Below are positions 8,809 through 17,166 of a stretch of DNA of 64,000 bases, one piece after another. The notes below the pieces were generated by a model. It did no database searches and was not told where the DNA came from. It saw only the letters and a list, made by a program, of their open reading frames with translations. The translations under genes and the position numbers were made by a program. The stretch is from positions 1,054,001 through 1,118,000 of the forward strand of contig NZ_JAJKFQ010000001.1 of the NCBI RefSeq assembly GCF_020966635.1. The letters are read 5' to 3'. This DNA is from Stieleria sp. JC731. GTDB taxonomy: Bacteria; Planctomycetota; Planctomycetia; Pirellulales; Pirellulaceae. How positions within the stretch are numbered: the stretch's first letter is position 1; every line of letters starts with the position of its first letter.

Positions 8809-9945
8809 ATGGATCAAGCCGACACTTCTTTATTGTCACAGACACCTCTGGATCAGTGGCACCGCGATGCGGGAGCCAAAATGGTGCCGTTCGCGGGCTA
8901 TGAAATGCCCATCCAGTACGATTCCATCGTCAACGAGCATCAAGCGTGTCGCACCAAGGCCGCGCTGTTTGACGTTTCGCATATGGGCCGGTTGCGATTT
9001 GACGGCGACGGTTCGGCAGAGCTACTGGACCGTTTGTTGACTCGGCGAGTTGTCGATCTACCTGTCGGCGGAGTGCGATATGGGATGGTTTGCAATGAAG
9101 CGGGCGGCATCCTTGATGACGTCCTCGTCTCGCACTTAAAAACGCCAAGCGACAAGTATTATCACCTGCTGGTCGTCAACGCGTCCAATCGAGCCAAGAT
9201 AGTCGAATGGGTCAAGCAACATCTCGACGACTTTCCCACCGTGACTTTTTCTGATCGAACGGAGTTGACGGCGATGATCGCGGTCCAGGGTCCGTTGGCG
9301 ATGGAAACCTGTCGCAAGCTCTTCAGCTTTGATCCATCGAGATTGAAGTACTACCAAGCCACGATTACCGACCAGTTTTCTAAGCCCGTGATTGTCAGCC
9401 GTACCGGTTACACAGGCGAAGACGGATTTGAATTGGTTGTGCGAGCTGAAGAAGCGGCACGGGTCTGGGAAAATGTCATGCTTGCCGGGCGTGACGCAGG
9501 GTTTGCACCCGCCGGACTTGGGGCACGCGATACCTTGCGGATGGAAGCCGCGATGCCGCTTTACGGACATGAGTTAGACGAATCTACCGATCCGATCAGC
9601 GCGGGATTGTCATTCGCATGTAATCTCGACGATCGTGACTTTATCGGACGCGATGCGATCGCCAAGATCAAGGCCGACGGGCTGAAACGCCGTCGAATCG
9701 GATTGTTGCCCGAAGGCCGACGACCCGCTCGCGAAGGTTGCGCCGTAATCAGCAAGGACGGAAAAGAAGTCGGCGTGATCACCAGTGGCGGTCCTTCACC
9801 GACACTCGGCAAGCCGATCGCGATGGCGATGGTCGACATCGATGTCGCCGACCAAACCGAGTTTGAAATCGATATTCGCGGAAAACGTTCCGCCGCGACG
9901 GCGACTAAGTTGCCGTTTTACCGTAGACCAAAAACTGTTTCCTAA
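8809..9945 (+). CDS. gcvT: Glycine cleavage system T protein (aminomethyltransferase)
   Basis: 378 residues, normal for GcvT. It transfers the aminomethyl group from lipoylated GcvH to tetrahydrofolate, giving 5,10-methylene-THF and ammonia in the cytoplasm. Visible signatures are the N-terminal MVPFAGYEMPIQY block, ALFDVSHMGRL, the NEAGGILDDVLV block that holds the catalytic Asp region, SRTGYTGEDGFEL, and the GLGARDTLRMEAAMPLYGHEL block before the C-terminal barrel. It is the first gene of gcvT-gcvH-gcvPA-gcvPB-lipoate transferase. The chosen ATG at 8809 precedes the conserved 'TPLDQWHRDAGAKM' start, and only a weak GAGAGA sequence precedes it. Confidence 0.96.
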   Translation: MDQADTSLLSQTPLDQWHRDAGAKMVPFAGYEMPIQYDSIVNEHQACRTKAALFDVSHMGRLRFDGDGSAELLDRLLTRRVVDLPVGGVRYGMVCNEAGGILDDVLVSHLKTPSDKYYHLLVVNASNRAKIVEWVKQHLDDFPTVTFSDRTELTAMIAVQGPLAMETCRKLFSFDPSRLKYYQATITDQFSKPVIVSRTGYTGEDGFELVVRAEEAARVWENVMLAGRDAGFAPAGLGARDTLRMEAAMPLYGHELDESTDPISAGLSFACNLDDRDFIGRDAIAKIKADGLKRRRIGLLPEGRRPAREGCAVISKDGKEVGVITSGGPSPTLGKPIAMAMVDIDVADQTEFEIDIRGKRSAATATKLPFYRRPKTVS

Positions 9946-9980
9946 TCCTTCCAACGCCTGCCGAAAAGGAATTTTGATCC

Positions 9981-10382
9981 GTGTCACGCGATAAGAGCAC
10001 GTTGCTGTACGCCGAAACTCACGAGTGGGTGGATGTGTCCGAAGATGGCGGACAAAAGATTGCAACGATCGGTATCTCCGACTTTGCGATCGAACAACTA
10101 AACGACCTGGTCTACATGGATTTGCCGGAAGTCGGCAAATCGTTCGACTTTGGTGAAGAGTTCGGTGAAGTCGAGTCGGTCAAAGCGGTTAGCCCGCTGT
10201 ATTGCCCGGTCGCTGGAGAGATCATCGAAGTCCACGAAGGCTTGCCCGATAACCTCGATGGGCTGAACGATGATCCGTACGACTTCGGTTGGATTGTCAA
10301 AATCAAAGTCAGCGATGACACCGGCCTGAGTTCATTGATGGACTACGCGGCCTATCAAAAACAGTGTTCAGAGTCGGCATAA
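9981..10382 (+). CDS. gcvH: Glycine cleavage system H protein (lipoyl carrier)
   Basis: 133 residues from a GTG start at 9981. GcvH carries the lipoamide arm that shuttles the aminomethyl group between the P, T and L proteins. The lipoylation site is visible as GEVESVKAVSPLYCPVAGEI, with Lys68 as the modified residue; the N-terminal THEWV motif and the DLVYMDLPEVG block are typical. It lies 35 bp after gcvT. The lipoyl attachment enzyme encoded at 13413 in the same cluster is the obvious modifying partner. Confidence 0.96.
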   Translation: MSRDKSTLLYAETHEWVDVSEDGGQKIATIGISDFAIEQLNDLVYMDLPEVGKSFDFGEEFGEVESVKAVSPLYCPVAGEIIEVHEGLPDNLDGLNDDPYDFGWIVKIKVSDDTGLSSLMDYAAYQKQCSESA

Positions 10383-10545
10383 CGCGAGGCATCAGCCCTC
10401 GGCGACTTGCCGCTTGGAACTAGGAAATCTTTTGCACGGATCGCAACGAAGGTCGGATCGAACAGGTCCGATGTCGTTCACTCGGTCAATTCTGATCGCA
10501 AGTGAACCTATTTAGTTCTCCCGTTTGACGACCACGGAAATCTGA

Positions 10546-11946
10546 TTGATGAAAGGTTACCTGTTTCACACCGATGATGATCGCCGCGAAATGCTGCGAT
10601 CGATCGGCGCTGAATCGATCGATGAAATCATTGACGGCCAAGTCCCTCAAGCGTTGCAAATGCAGCGTCCTTTGGACTTGCCGCCCGCAGCGGACGAAAT
10701 GTCGCTTGAGGCAGAGCTGCGAGCCTTGGCCGCAAAGAATTGCTCGGTCGCGAGCCATGCCTGCTTTATGGGGGCCGGTGCATACGATCACTTTGTCCCC
10801 GCGGTCGTCGACGAAATCGCTTCGCGTGGCGAGTACTACACCTCTTATACGCCCTATCAGGCCGAAGTCAGCCAGGGCAATTTGCAGGTGATGTTTGAAT
10901 ACGAAACGATGGTCAGTCAGATCACCGGTTTGGACGTCAGCAACGCCAGTTTATATGACGGCGGATCGGCGGCGACCGAAGCCGTCTTGATGGCGCTCGC
11001 TTCGGTTCGCAAACGCAATAAAGTGATCACCTCCGATGCGGTACATCCACAGTATTTGGATATTTTAAAATCGTACTTGGTCGGCATCGATGCGGAACTG
11101 GTCGTTGTCGAATCCAACGACGAAGGAACAAGCGAATCGTTAATCGACGCGATTGACGATTCCACCGCCTGCGTGTTGATTCAGCACCCGAACTTTTTCG
11201 GTCGCTTGGAACAGGTCAAGGCGATCGCCGATGCGGCCCACGAAAAAGGTGCCTTGGTCATCCAGTCGTTCGATCCGATCAGTGTCGGATTGCTAAAGAG
11301 TCCTGGCGAACTTGGCGTTGATATCGCGGTCGCCGAAGGCCAATGCCTCGGTAACCCTTTGGCGTATGGTGGACCCTATCTGGGAATCATCGCTTGCCGC
11401 AAAGATCTGATGCGTCGTATGCCCGGCCGTATTGCCGGCCAGACAACGGACCGTCGTGGCAACCGCTGTTGGGTCCTGACATTGCAAACACGCGAGCAAC
11501 ATATCCGTCGTGAAAAGGCGACTAGCAACATCTGCAGCAACCAGACTTTGTTAGCGTTGCGGGCGACGGTTTATCTCAGTTTGCTGGGACCACAGGGTTT
11601 GAAAGAAACTGCCGAGCACTGCGTGGTCAAGGCAAACATGGCCCGCGAACGTTTTGCCGCCAGTGAGAGATTTGAATTGGTGCATTCCGGTCCGATCTTC
11701 AAGGAGTTCTTGGTCCGCGATCGCGAAGGCGACGTCTTCGGGCTGATGAAGTATGCCGCAGAGAACGGTGTACTTGCCGGGGTTCCGATCGCTGACGTTT
11801 CCGAAAACGCTTGCGGTGGCCGATACGACGACTGCTTCCTGGTCGCGGTGACTGAAAAGCGATCCGAAGCTGAACTGGATCGGTTGATGGAAGTTCTCGA
11901 TTCGGCCGGCAAGGCTGAGTCCGCACAGTTGGCTCAAACGGTTTGA
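10546..11946 (+). CDS. gcvPA: Glycine dehydrogenase (decarboxylating) subunit 1, P protein alpha
   Basis: 466 residues. This is the N-terminal half of the split PLP-dependent glycine decarboxylase, as in many bacteria that lack the long single-chain P protein. Signatures include the CFMGAGAYDHFVPAVVDEI block, YTPYQAEVSQGNLQVMFEYE, the glycine-rich SLYDGGSAATEAVLMA and, later, EGQCLGNPLAYGGPYLGI. The subunit lacks the PLP-binding Lys, which is in the second subunit. A 163-bp gap separates it from gcvH and includes a short inverted repeat (TCGGA...TCCGA) of unknown meaning. It is followed by gcvPB after 16 bp. Confidence 0.96.
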   Translation: MMKGYLFHTDDDRREMLRSIGAESIDEIIDGQVPQALQMQRPLDLPPAADEMSLEAELRALAAKNCSVASHACFMGAGAYDHFVPAVVDEIASRGEYYTSYTPYQAEVSQGNLQVMFEYETMVSQITGLDVSNASLYDGGSAATEAVLMALASVRKRNKVITSDAVHPQYLDILKSYLVGIDAELVVVESNDEGTSESLIDAIDDSTACVLIQHPNFFGRLEQVKAIADAAHEKGALVIQSFDPISVGLLKSPGELGVDIAVAEGQCLGNPLAYGGPYLGIIACRKDLMRRMPGRIAGQTTDRRGNRCWVLTLQTREQHIRREKATSNICSNQTLLALRATVYLSLLGPQGLKETAEHCVVKANMARERFAASERFELVHSGPIFKEFLVRDREGDVFGLMKYAAENGVLAGVPIADVSENACGGRYDDCFLVAVTEKRSEAELDRLMEVLDSAGKAESAQLAQTV

Positions 11947-11962
11947 ATGGGGGAACAATCCA

Positions 11963-13420
11963 ATGCGTAATCAACAAGCGACTAACCTGATTTTTGAAAT
12001 GAGCCGTCCCGGGCGACGGGCTCATCAGTTGCCTTCGCTACCCGAATCGGGAGAGGCCGTTTCGGCATTGCTGCCCGCCGATGCGCTGGCAGATGCTCCA
12101 CCGCCATTGCCAGAAGTTGCAGAAGGTGATGTGGTTCGGCACTTCGTGAACCTATCGACGTTGAACATGAGCGTCGACACGCACTTTTATCCGTTGGGGT
12201 CCTGTACGATGAAGTACAACCCGAAACGAAACGAACGGATGGCATCACTTCCGGGTGTTGCCGATGTGCACCCACTGCAACGCGACCAAACCGTTGGTGG
12301 CGTTTTGCAGATGATGTATGAACTGCAAAACATGCTGGGCGAGATTTCGGGTTTACCCGGCGTATCGCTTCAGCCGGCTGCCGGTGCGCATGGCGAATTA
12401 ACCGCCTTGCTCGTTGCTGCCGCCTATTTTGCCGAGCGTGGTGAGAGTGACCGGACAGTGGTTCTGACCGCCGATTCCGCTCACGGTACCAATCCGGCGA
12501 GCGCTCAGATGGCCGGTTTTTCAACGAAGACCGTCAAAAGCAATGCGGACGGTTTGGTTGATGTCGAGGACTTGAAAAGCAAGCTGTCTGACAAGACAGC
12601 CGTGTTCATGCTGACCAACCCCAACACGCTGGGATTGTTCGATTCGCAAGTCAAAGAAATCGCTGACCTGGTGCACGAAGCGGGCGGGTTGATTTACCTC
12701 GACGGCGCGAACATGAATGCCATCTTGGGAATCGCTCGACCAGGCGACTTTGGTGCTGACTTGATGCACTTCAATCCGCACAAAACTTTCTCGGGTCCGC
12801 ACGGCGGTGGCGGACCAGGTGCTGGGCCGATCTGTGTGCGAGATTTCTTGGCTGAGTACCTGCCTGGCCCCGTGGTCGTCCGCGAAGGTGACGAGTATCG
12901 CTGTCAGGCCCCTGCCAAATCGATTGGGCGTGTACGTAGCTTTTTCGGGAACGTCGGTGTTCTCGTTCGTGCGTACATCTACATCCGGACCTATGGGAAG
13001 GAAGGTCTGCGAAAGGTCAGTGAAGACGCGGTTCTGGGGGCGAACTACTTGCTCAGCAAAGTACGCCATATCTTGGACGTTCCGCACGGCGACCGCTGCA
13101 TGCATGAATTTGTCGCTTCGGCAAAACGATTGCGGAAAGAAAAACACTTGTCGGCGATGGATATCGCGAAGCGACTCTTGGACTACGGTTTCCATGCACC
13201 GACCGTCTACTTTCCACTGGTTGTCGAAGAGGCAGTCATGGTGGAACCGACAGAGACAGAAAGCAAAGAAACCCTTGATGCGTTTGCACAGGCCTTGTTC
13301 CGGATCACCGAAGAGAGTGGCGACTTGATCGAAGACGCGCCGCACTCAACAAAGATCAGTCGTCCCGACGATGTCGCGGCAGCTCGCAAGCCGGTGCTGA
13401 AATGGACCAAGGGTGAATAA
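11963..13420 (+). CDS. gcvPB: Glycine dehydrogenase (decarboxylating) subunit 2, P protein beta
   Basis: 485 residues, the PLP-bearing C-terminal half of the split P protein. The cofactor lysine is Lys274 in HFNPHKTFSGPHGGGGPG, the strongest signature of the family. Other conserved parts are the N-terminal FEMSRPGRRA, THFYPLGSCTMKYNPK and SAHGTNPASA. With gcvPA it decarboxylates glycine and loads the aminomethyl group onto GcvH. Its stop overlaps by 8 bp a GTG start of the next gene at 13413, so the lipoyl transferase is probably translated from the same message. Confidence 0.97.
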   Translation: MRNQQATNLIFEMSRPGRRAHQLPSLPESGEAVSALLPADALADAPPPLPEVAEGDVVRHFVNLSTLNMSVDTHFYPLGSCTMKYNPKRNERMASLPGVADVHPLQRDQTVGGVLQMMYELQNMLGEISGLPGVSLQPAAGAHGELTALLVAAAYFAERGESDRTVVLTADSAHGTNPASAQMAGFSTKTVKSNADGLVDVEDLKSKLSDKTAVFMLTNPNTLGLFDSQVKEIADLVHEAGGLIYLDGANMNAILGIARPGDFGADLMHFNPHKTFSGPHGGGGPGAGPICVRDFLAEYLPGPVVVREGDEYRCQAPAKSIGRVRSFFGNVGVLVRAYIYIRTYGKEGLRKVSEDAVLGANYLLSKVRHILDVPHGDRCMHEFVASAKRLRKEKHLSAMDIAKRLLDYGFHAPTVYFPLVVEEAVMVEPTETESKETLDAFAQALFRITEESGDLIEDAPHSTKISRPDDVAAARKPVLKWTKGE

Positions 13421-14180
13421 TCAGCCGATGGTTGGAAGGCTTCTATTGAACTGGTCGGGTGGCCCTGCATGGAACATGGCTGTCGATGAAGCAATCATGC
13501 TGTCCGTTTCGGCTGATGCCGAAACGGGGAAGCAACCACAGGCTGTTTTAAGGTTTTACAGTTGGGAAACGCCGACGCTTTCGTTGGGATATTTCCAATC
13601 CAACGGAGACGTGGCGTCGCGGTTCGAAACACTAAAACGGGTTCGGCGAAGTACCGGTGGCGGTGCGATCATTCATGACAAGGAATTGACATACAGCTTG
13701 ACGATCGCCACCCCGGCGGGGCAGCGGGGGGCTAGGCATGATCTATACCAAGGTGTCCATGAGCAAATCATTGGGCAGCTTGGTGAGCTGGGAATTAGCG
13801 CAAGACCTTACCGATCGGATCGCAGTCGGATATTCGATGAGCAGGCGTTTTTATGTTTTCAACGGCGCACTGACGAAGACATCATTGTCAGCGGGTACAA
13901 AGTTGTCGGCAGCGCTCAGCGACGGGCGAAACGCGCGATCCTTCAGCACGGCAGCGTGATGATGCGATCGAGTCCGTGGGCAACAGAGTTACCAGGGATA
14001 GCAGACTTGTCGTCAAAGGAGATCGATCGCGAAAAGTTTGCCAACGGTTTGACTCAGCGGATCGAAACGCTGTGCCACGTTAAGTTTCAGCCATCTGAGT
14101 TGACTGAGGCGGAACTTGGTATCGCTCGGCGGGTTGAATTAGAAAAATACTCCAGTGATGACTGGTTAGATCGTCGGTAG
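13413..14180 (+). CDS. Lipoate/octanoate transferase of the LplA/LipM family
   Basis: 255 residues from a GTG overlapping the gcvPB stop (an ATG at 13428 is possible). The fold signature is RRSTGGGAIIHDKELTYSLT, followed by an FLCF segment with Cys148 and GYKVVGSAQRR...ILQHGSV with Lys163. A Cys ahead of 'KVVGSAQ' is typical of the octanoyltransferase LipM, whose Cys forms a thioester intermediate, whereas LplA ligases normally have a C-terminal accessory domain that is missing here. The likely role is attaching octanoyl or lipoyl groups to GcvH Lys68; a lipoate synthase would then be needed elsewhere. Its position at the end of the gcv cluster supports this. LipM versus ligase is inferred from motifs only. 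Confidence 0.83.
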   Translation: MNNQPMVGRLLLNWSGGPAWNMAVDEAIMLSVSADAETGKQPQAVLRFYSWETPTLSLGYFQSNGDVASRFETLKRVRRSTGGGAIIHDKELTYSLTIATPAGQRGARHDLYQGVHEQIIGQLGELGISARPYRSDRSRIFDEQAFLCFQRRTDEDIIVSGYKVVGSAQRRAKRAILQHGSVMMRSSPWATELPGIADLSSKEIDREKFANGLTQRIETLCHVKFQPSELTEAELGIARRVELEKYSSDDWLDRR

Positions 14181-14632
14181 ACGGATTGGGTAAACGATTC
14201 CACTGGTGGGGGAATCGTTGTGCCTCAATTCCCTCGAATGAATCATTAGTTTGAAGGTCTCGCGTCCCCAAGTGGGATAACCTACACGGGGCAATGAATG
14301 CAAGGCTTCAGATTTCACGGCGGGAAGTCTGGTTCCGTAGGCAGCCGCGTGGTCAGGCCTCAGGCTTGGGGCGGTGTCTTCAGCTGATCGATTTATGGAA
14401 TAGGCGACTCCTGTTGGCGAAAAATACCTCCCGAGGCGGGTGGTTTGGGTGTGGCGAACACCTAAATCGGTCAATTACGGCATTTTCCCAGCCAGTGTAA
14501 GTGTTTACAATGTTAGTGATACGGCAGCCCCTTTTCGATGCTTATCCCACGATGAAGGCACACCCGGCGCTGTCGACCCGCGAAAATCAATGGTCAGAGA
14601 TGACCGATTTAGTCAGAGGATAAAGGTGCCGT
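14181..14632 (+). other. 452-bp non-coding gap with a hairpin after the gcv cluster
   Basis: No gene is supported. A perfect 9-bp inverted repeat, AACGATTCC (14193-14201) and GGAATCGTT (14211-14219) with a 9-nt loop, lies 13 bp after the transferase stop and may end the gcv transcript, although no T-run follows. The rest should hold the promoter of the FHA gene at 14633. Confidence 0.5.
14193..14219. terminator. Hairpin downstream of the gcv cluster
   Basis: Perfect 9-bp stem AACGATTCC/GGAATCGTT just after the stop codon at 14180. It lacks a following T-tract, so factor-independent termination is uncertain. Confidence 0.45.
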
Positions 14633-15334
14633 ATGCAAGTGAAGCTGAAGGTGATGACGGGAAGTCACGAAGGAGTCGAGATCCCCGTTAATAACGAGAA
14701 GTTCTTGATTGGTCGTAGTGAATCTTGCCAATTGCGGCCCAAGAGTGATTCGATCAGCCGCAAGCACTGCATCATCGTCATTCGTGACGGGCGTGTTTTG
14801 ATTCAAGATTTGAAGAGTCGAAACGGGACTTACGTCAACGAAAAACGGCTTCCTAGTGATCGTGCGAAAATCCTCGAATCCGGCGATCAAATCAAACTTG
14901 GCAAACTGGAATTTCAGCTTGTCGTCGAGCACGGATTGAAGGGCGCCAAAAAGCCAGAGGTTGTCGACGTTGGCGATGCAGCGGCACGCACCGTCCAAGA
15001 GTCTGACAGTCGATTCGAAGAGGTCGATGTCGATGGCTGGTTGGACGAAGCGGATCAAATTGACCGCGTTCGCAAACTCTCCGATCCTGACACACGCCAG
15101 TTCCGTTTGGACGATCTCAAAAAGGCGGAAGAAGCTGACTCGGCTTCGATCGATAAAGAGGCGTCGAGCGATAGCACCGACCTTTCGGTCAACGACAGTT
15201 CTTTAGTTGAGCGACTGCGCCAGCAGAAGAAACAGAAGAAGGGCAAGCTTCCTGACGGACTGAAAAAATCGATGACAGAAAGCTCGAAGGCCGCAGCCGA
15301 CGACGCTCTGAAACGCTTTTTCAGCGGTCGCTAG
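14633..15334 (+). CDS. FHA-domain protein
   Basis: 233 residues. Residues about 5-100 form a forkhead-associated domain that binds phosphothreonine peptides: FLIGRSESCQL (the GR...S core), SISRKHCIIV and LKSRNGTYVNEKRL (NGT). The remainder is charged, rich in Asp, Glu, Lys and Ser, low in predicted fold, and ends in a basic segment with KKQKKGKLPDGLKKS. No membrane segment is seen. FHA proteins are numerous in planctomycetes, which also have many Ser/Thr kinases, so this is probably an adaptor for a kinase encoded elsewhere. The ATG at 14633 is preceded by AGAGGATAAAGG, an acceptable Shine-Dalgarno region. Partner unknown. Confidence 0.88.
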   Translation: MQVKLKVMTGSHEGVEIPVNNEKFLIGRSESCQLRPKSDSISRKHCIIVIRDGRVLIQDLKSRNGTYVNEKRLPSDRAKILESGDQIKLGKLEFQLVVEHGLKGAKKPEVVDVGDAAARTVQESDSRFEEVDVDGWLDEADQIDRVRKLSDPDTRQFRLDDLKKAEEADSASIDKEASSDSTDLSVNDSSLVERLRQQKKQKKGKLPDGLKKSMTESSKAAADDALKRFFSGR

Positions 15335-15771
15335 CCCCTTCGATGCGTGAATCGGCGATGCAGCGAATCGATTGGTTCGCTGCATTGGTCATTCAGCCAG
15401 GGCTTTCAGTAATCGCTCACTCTGGTGGTTCCGTGCGCGGTTCGGGGCATTCTTTTTTCGGCCAACTTGCGTCGATCACCCGCTTAGACGCCAACATTAC
15501 TGTTTCTTCGTCGAATCGTTGCGCGTATCTTGGATACAGCATGTTTGATGACGATCAGAACGAAATTGATTTTGCACTCCAGCAAAAGCTATGAGCGACG
15601 GGGCAGAGTTTCTGACAAGGCTGGCTTGTAGCTTCTGGATTGCTAATGGCGTGAAGTCGCAGCCAGAGCGTTAGGCAGCCAACCGTTTCCTCGTAAGTGG
15701 GATGCGAATCATTGGGCTGGTCGTGATGCCGCATGTGAACGTGATTCCTTTTCCACCTAGAGATTCTCGTC
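15335..15771 (+). other. 437-bp non-coding gap before an ECF sigma gene
   Basis: No gene recognised. It begins with the hairpin at 15358-15385 and should contain the promoter for the sigma/anti-sigma pair; ECF genes are often autoregulated, but I could not identify a matching promoter pair. Confidence 0.4.
15358..15385. terminator. 10-bp perfect hairpin after the FHA gene
   Basis: ATGCAGCGAA (15358-15367), 8-nt loop, TTCGCTGCAT (15376-15385), 23 bp beyond the FHA stop codon. The stem is perfect; the following sequence is only mildly T-rich, so it is a probable transcript 3' end rather than a textbook intrinsic terminator. Confidence 0.5.
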
Positions 15772-16344
15772 GTGGACGATCCGTCAAACTTGTCTAACGC
15801 CGCTTTGGCAAAACAGATTATCGATGACGATAGCGGTGCCTTTGCGGTCCTCATGCAGCGTTACCATGCATTTGTCTTTGGCATCTGCTACGCAATTTTG
15901 AAGCATCGCCAGGATGCCGAAGATGCGACTCAAGAAACTTTCAGCCGCGTGCTGAGGTATCTACATAAGTGGGATCCGCGTCGGCCGTTCGAACCCTGGT
16001 TGGCAACGGTCGCCGGCAACCGATCCCGCAGCCATTTGGCGCGACGACGTTCTCATTCACCACTGACCGAATCTGCTGAGCCACAAACGGTGGCAATGAC
16101 CGAAGACATGGCAGCGTCAGCGATTGCCGAAGAGATTCGGTTGGCGATGGATGATTTACCCAGTCGGCAACGAATGGCGTTTGAGCTGTTCCACCAGTCT
16201 GAACTTTCCTACGAACAGATCGGGAAGCAGATGGGATGTCCGATCGGGACAGCGAAGACGTTGGTTCACCGGGCTCGCAAACGCATGATCGAGTCGCTGC
16301 GTGATCGCGAGGTATTGCACACAAGCAGGCGGAGAGCTTCGTGA
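15772..16344 (+). CDS. ECF-family RNA polymerase sigma factor
   Basis: 190 residues from a GTG start. Region 2 is seen as LKHRQDAEDATQETFSRVLR with the following WDPRRPFEPWLATVAGNRSRS, and region 4 as LPSRQRMAFELF...LSYEQIGKQMGCPIGTAKTLVHRARKRM, the helix-turn-helix that reads the -35 element. The linker between them is short, as in ECF (group 4) sigma factors. The TGA stop overlaps the ATG of the next gene (TGATG), so it is coupled to a zinc-finger-like membrane protein that is its probable anti-sigma factor. The signal sensed is unknown. Confidence 0.92.
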   Translation: MDDPSNLSNAALAKQIIDDDSGAFAVLMQRYHAFVFGICYAILKHRQDAEDATQETFSRVLRYLHKWDPRRPFEPWLATVAGNRSRSHLARRRSHSPLTESAEPQTVAMTEDMAASAIAEEIRLAMDDLPSRQRMAFELFHQSELSYEQIGKQMGCPIGTAKTLVHRARKRMIESLRDREVLHTSRRRAS

Positions 16345-17006
16345 TGAGATGTGAAGAATTTGACGAACGGTTGAACGACCTTTTGGATCGAAGAGAGCCG
16401 CCGGAGTCTGACACCGAGCTGCGTGATCATGCCAAACGTTGCAACCGATGTGCGGAGACTTTCCAGCTTTGGACCGCAATCGCGGGGGTTTCGGAATGTT
16501 CGCCACCGGTCATCGCCAAGGGCCAACAAGAAACAGCTAATCTGAAACGCGTTAGCATGCTGGCGTCCTATGCTTTAGCCGCAGTGCTATTGATTGCCAT
16601 CGGTATCCAGTTTGGGACTTCCAAGCTGGGGCAGGTTGCAACCGTTGCGCAGGTCGCACCGACGCGAATCGTTCCGTATGCAGGTCACGACGTCGTATCC
16701 GAGACGCAGCCGCCTGCCGAAGGGGAAGCTTTTGCCGAAGACATCGAGTTGTTGGTCAGTTGGGACGGCGGCGATGTGTTGTGGAATTTCGTTGATGAAG
16801 ACGTTTTTGTTTCCAGTACGCGGCCGGCATTTGAAACGGTCCGAGTCGGGGTCGAGCCGCTGAGTCGTTCGATGAAGCGAGCGATTGCGATTTTGATGTC
16901 ACAGTCGACCCCATCGGTGGAATCAGGCACGCCAGAGAGCACACCGGTTTCGTTTCGCGAGCAAACGTCGATGGATCAAATGCCAATGCTAGGGGTTTTG
17001 GCCTAA
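16344..17006 (+). CDS. Probable anti-sigma factor with N-terminal zinc-binding motif
   Basis: 220 residues from the ATG that overlaps the sigma stop by one base. Residues 29-36 read HAKRCNRC, the H-x3-C-x2-C core of zinc-containing anti-sigma domains. A hydrophobic segment at about 72-92 (MLASYALAAVLLIAIGIQFG) predicts one membrane span, leaving a C-terminal domain of about 125 residues outside the cytoplasm. The C-terminal part is rich in Pro, Glu and Ser and has no recognised fold. The family logic is that the N-terminal domain holds the sigma factor until a signal releases it. Function is inferred from motif, topology and gene overlap. Confidence 0.8.
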   Translation: MRCEEFDERLNDLLDRREPPESDTELRDHAKRCNRCAETFQLWTAIAGVSECSPPVIAKGQQETANLKRVSMLASYALAAVLLIAIGIQFGTSKLGQVATVAQVAPTRIVPYAGHDVVSETQPPAEGEAFAEDIELLVSWDGGDVLWNFVDEDVFVSSTRPAFETVRVGVEPLSRSMKRAIAILMSQSTPSVESGTPESTPVSFREQTSMDQMPMLGVLA

Positions 17007-17166
17007 CGCGAATTCATTTCGCTTCGGCTGCAGGTTCTCAGTAGGCTGTAATTCACGGGGTGAGGATCGCCGGCAAGAAGGAAGAACGAACGGGGTCACA
17101 ATCGGCAAGCGGGACAGGGAGTTGCAGGTTCCGTATGCCTGACGAACTTTTCACGAAAACGTATCT

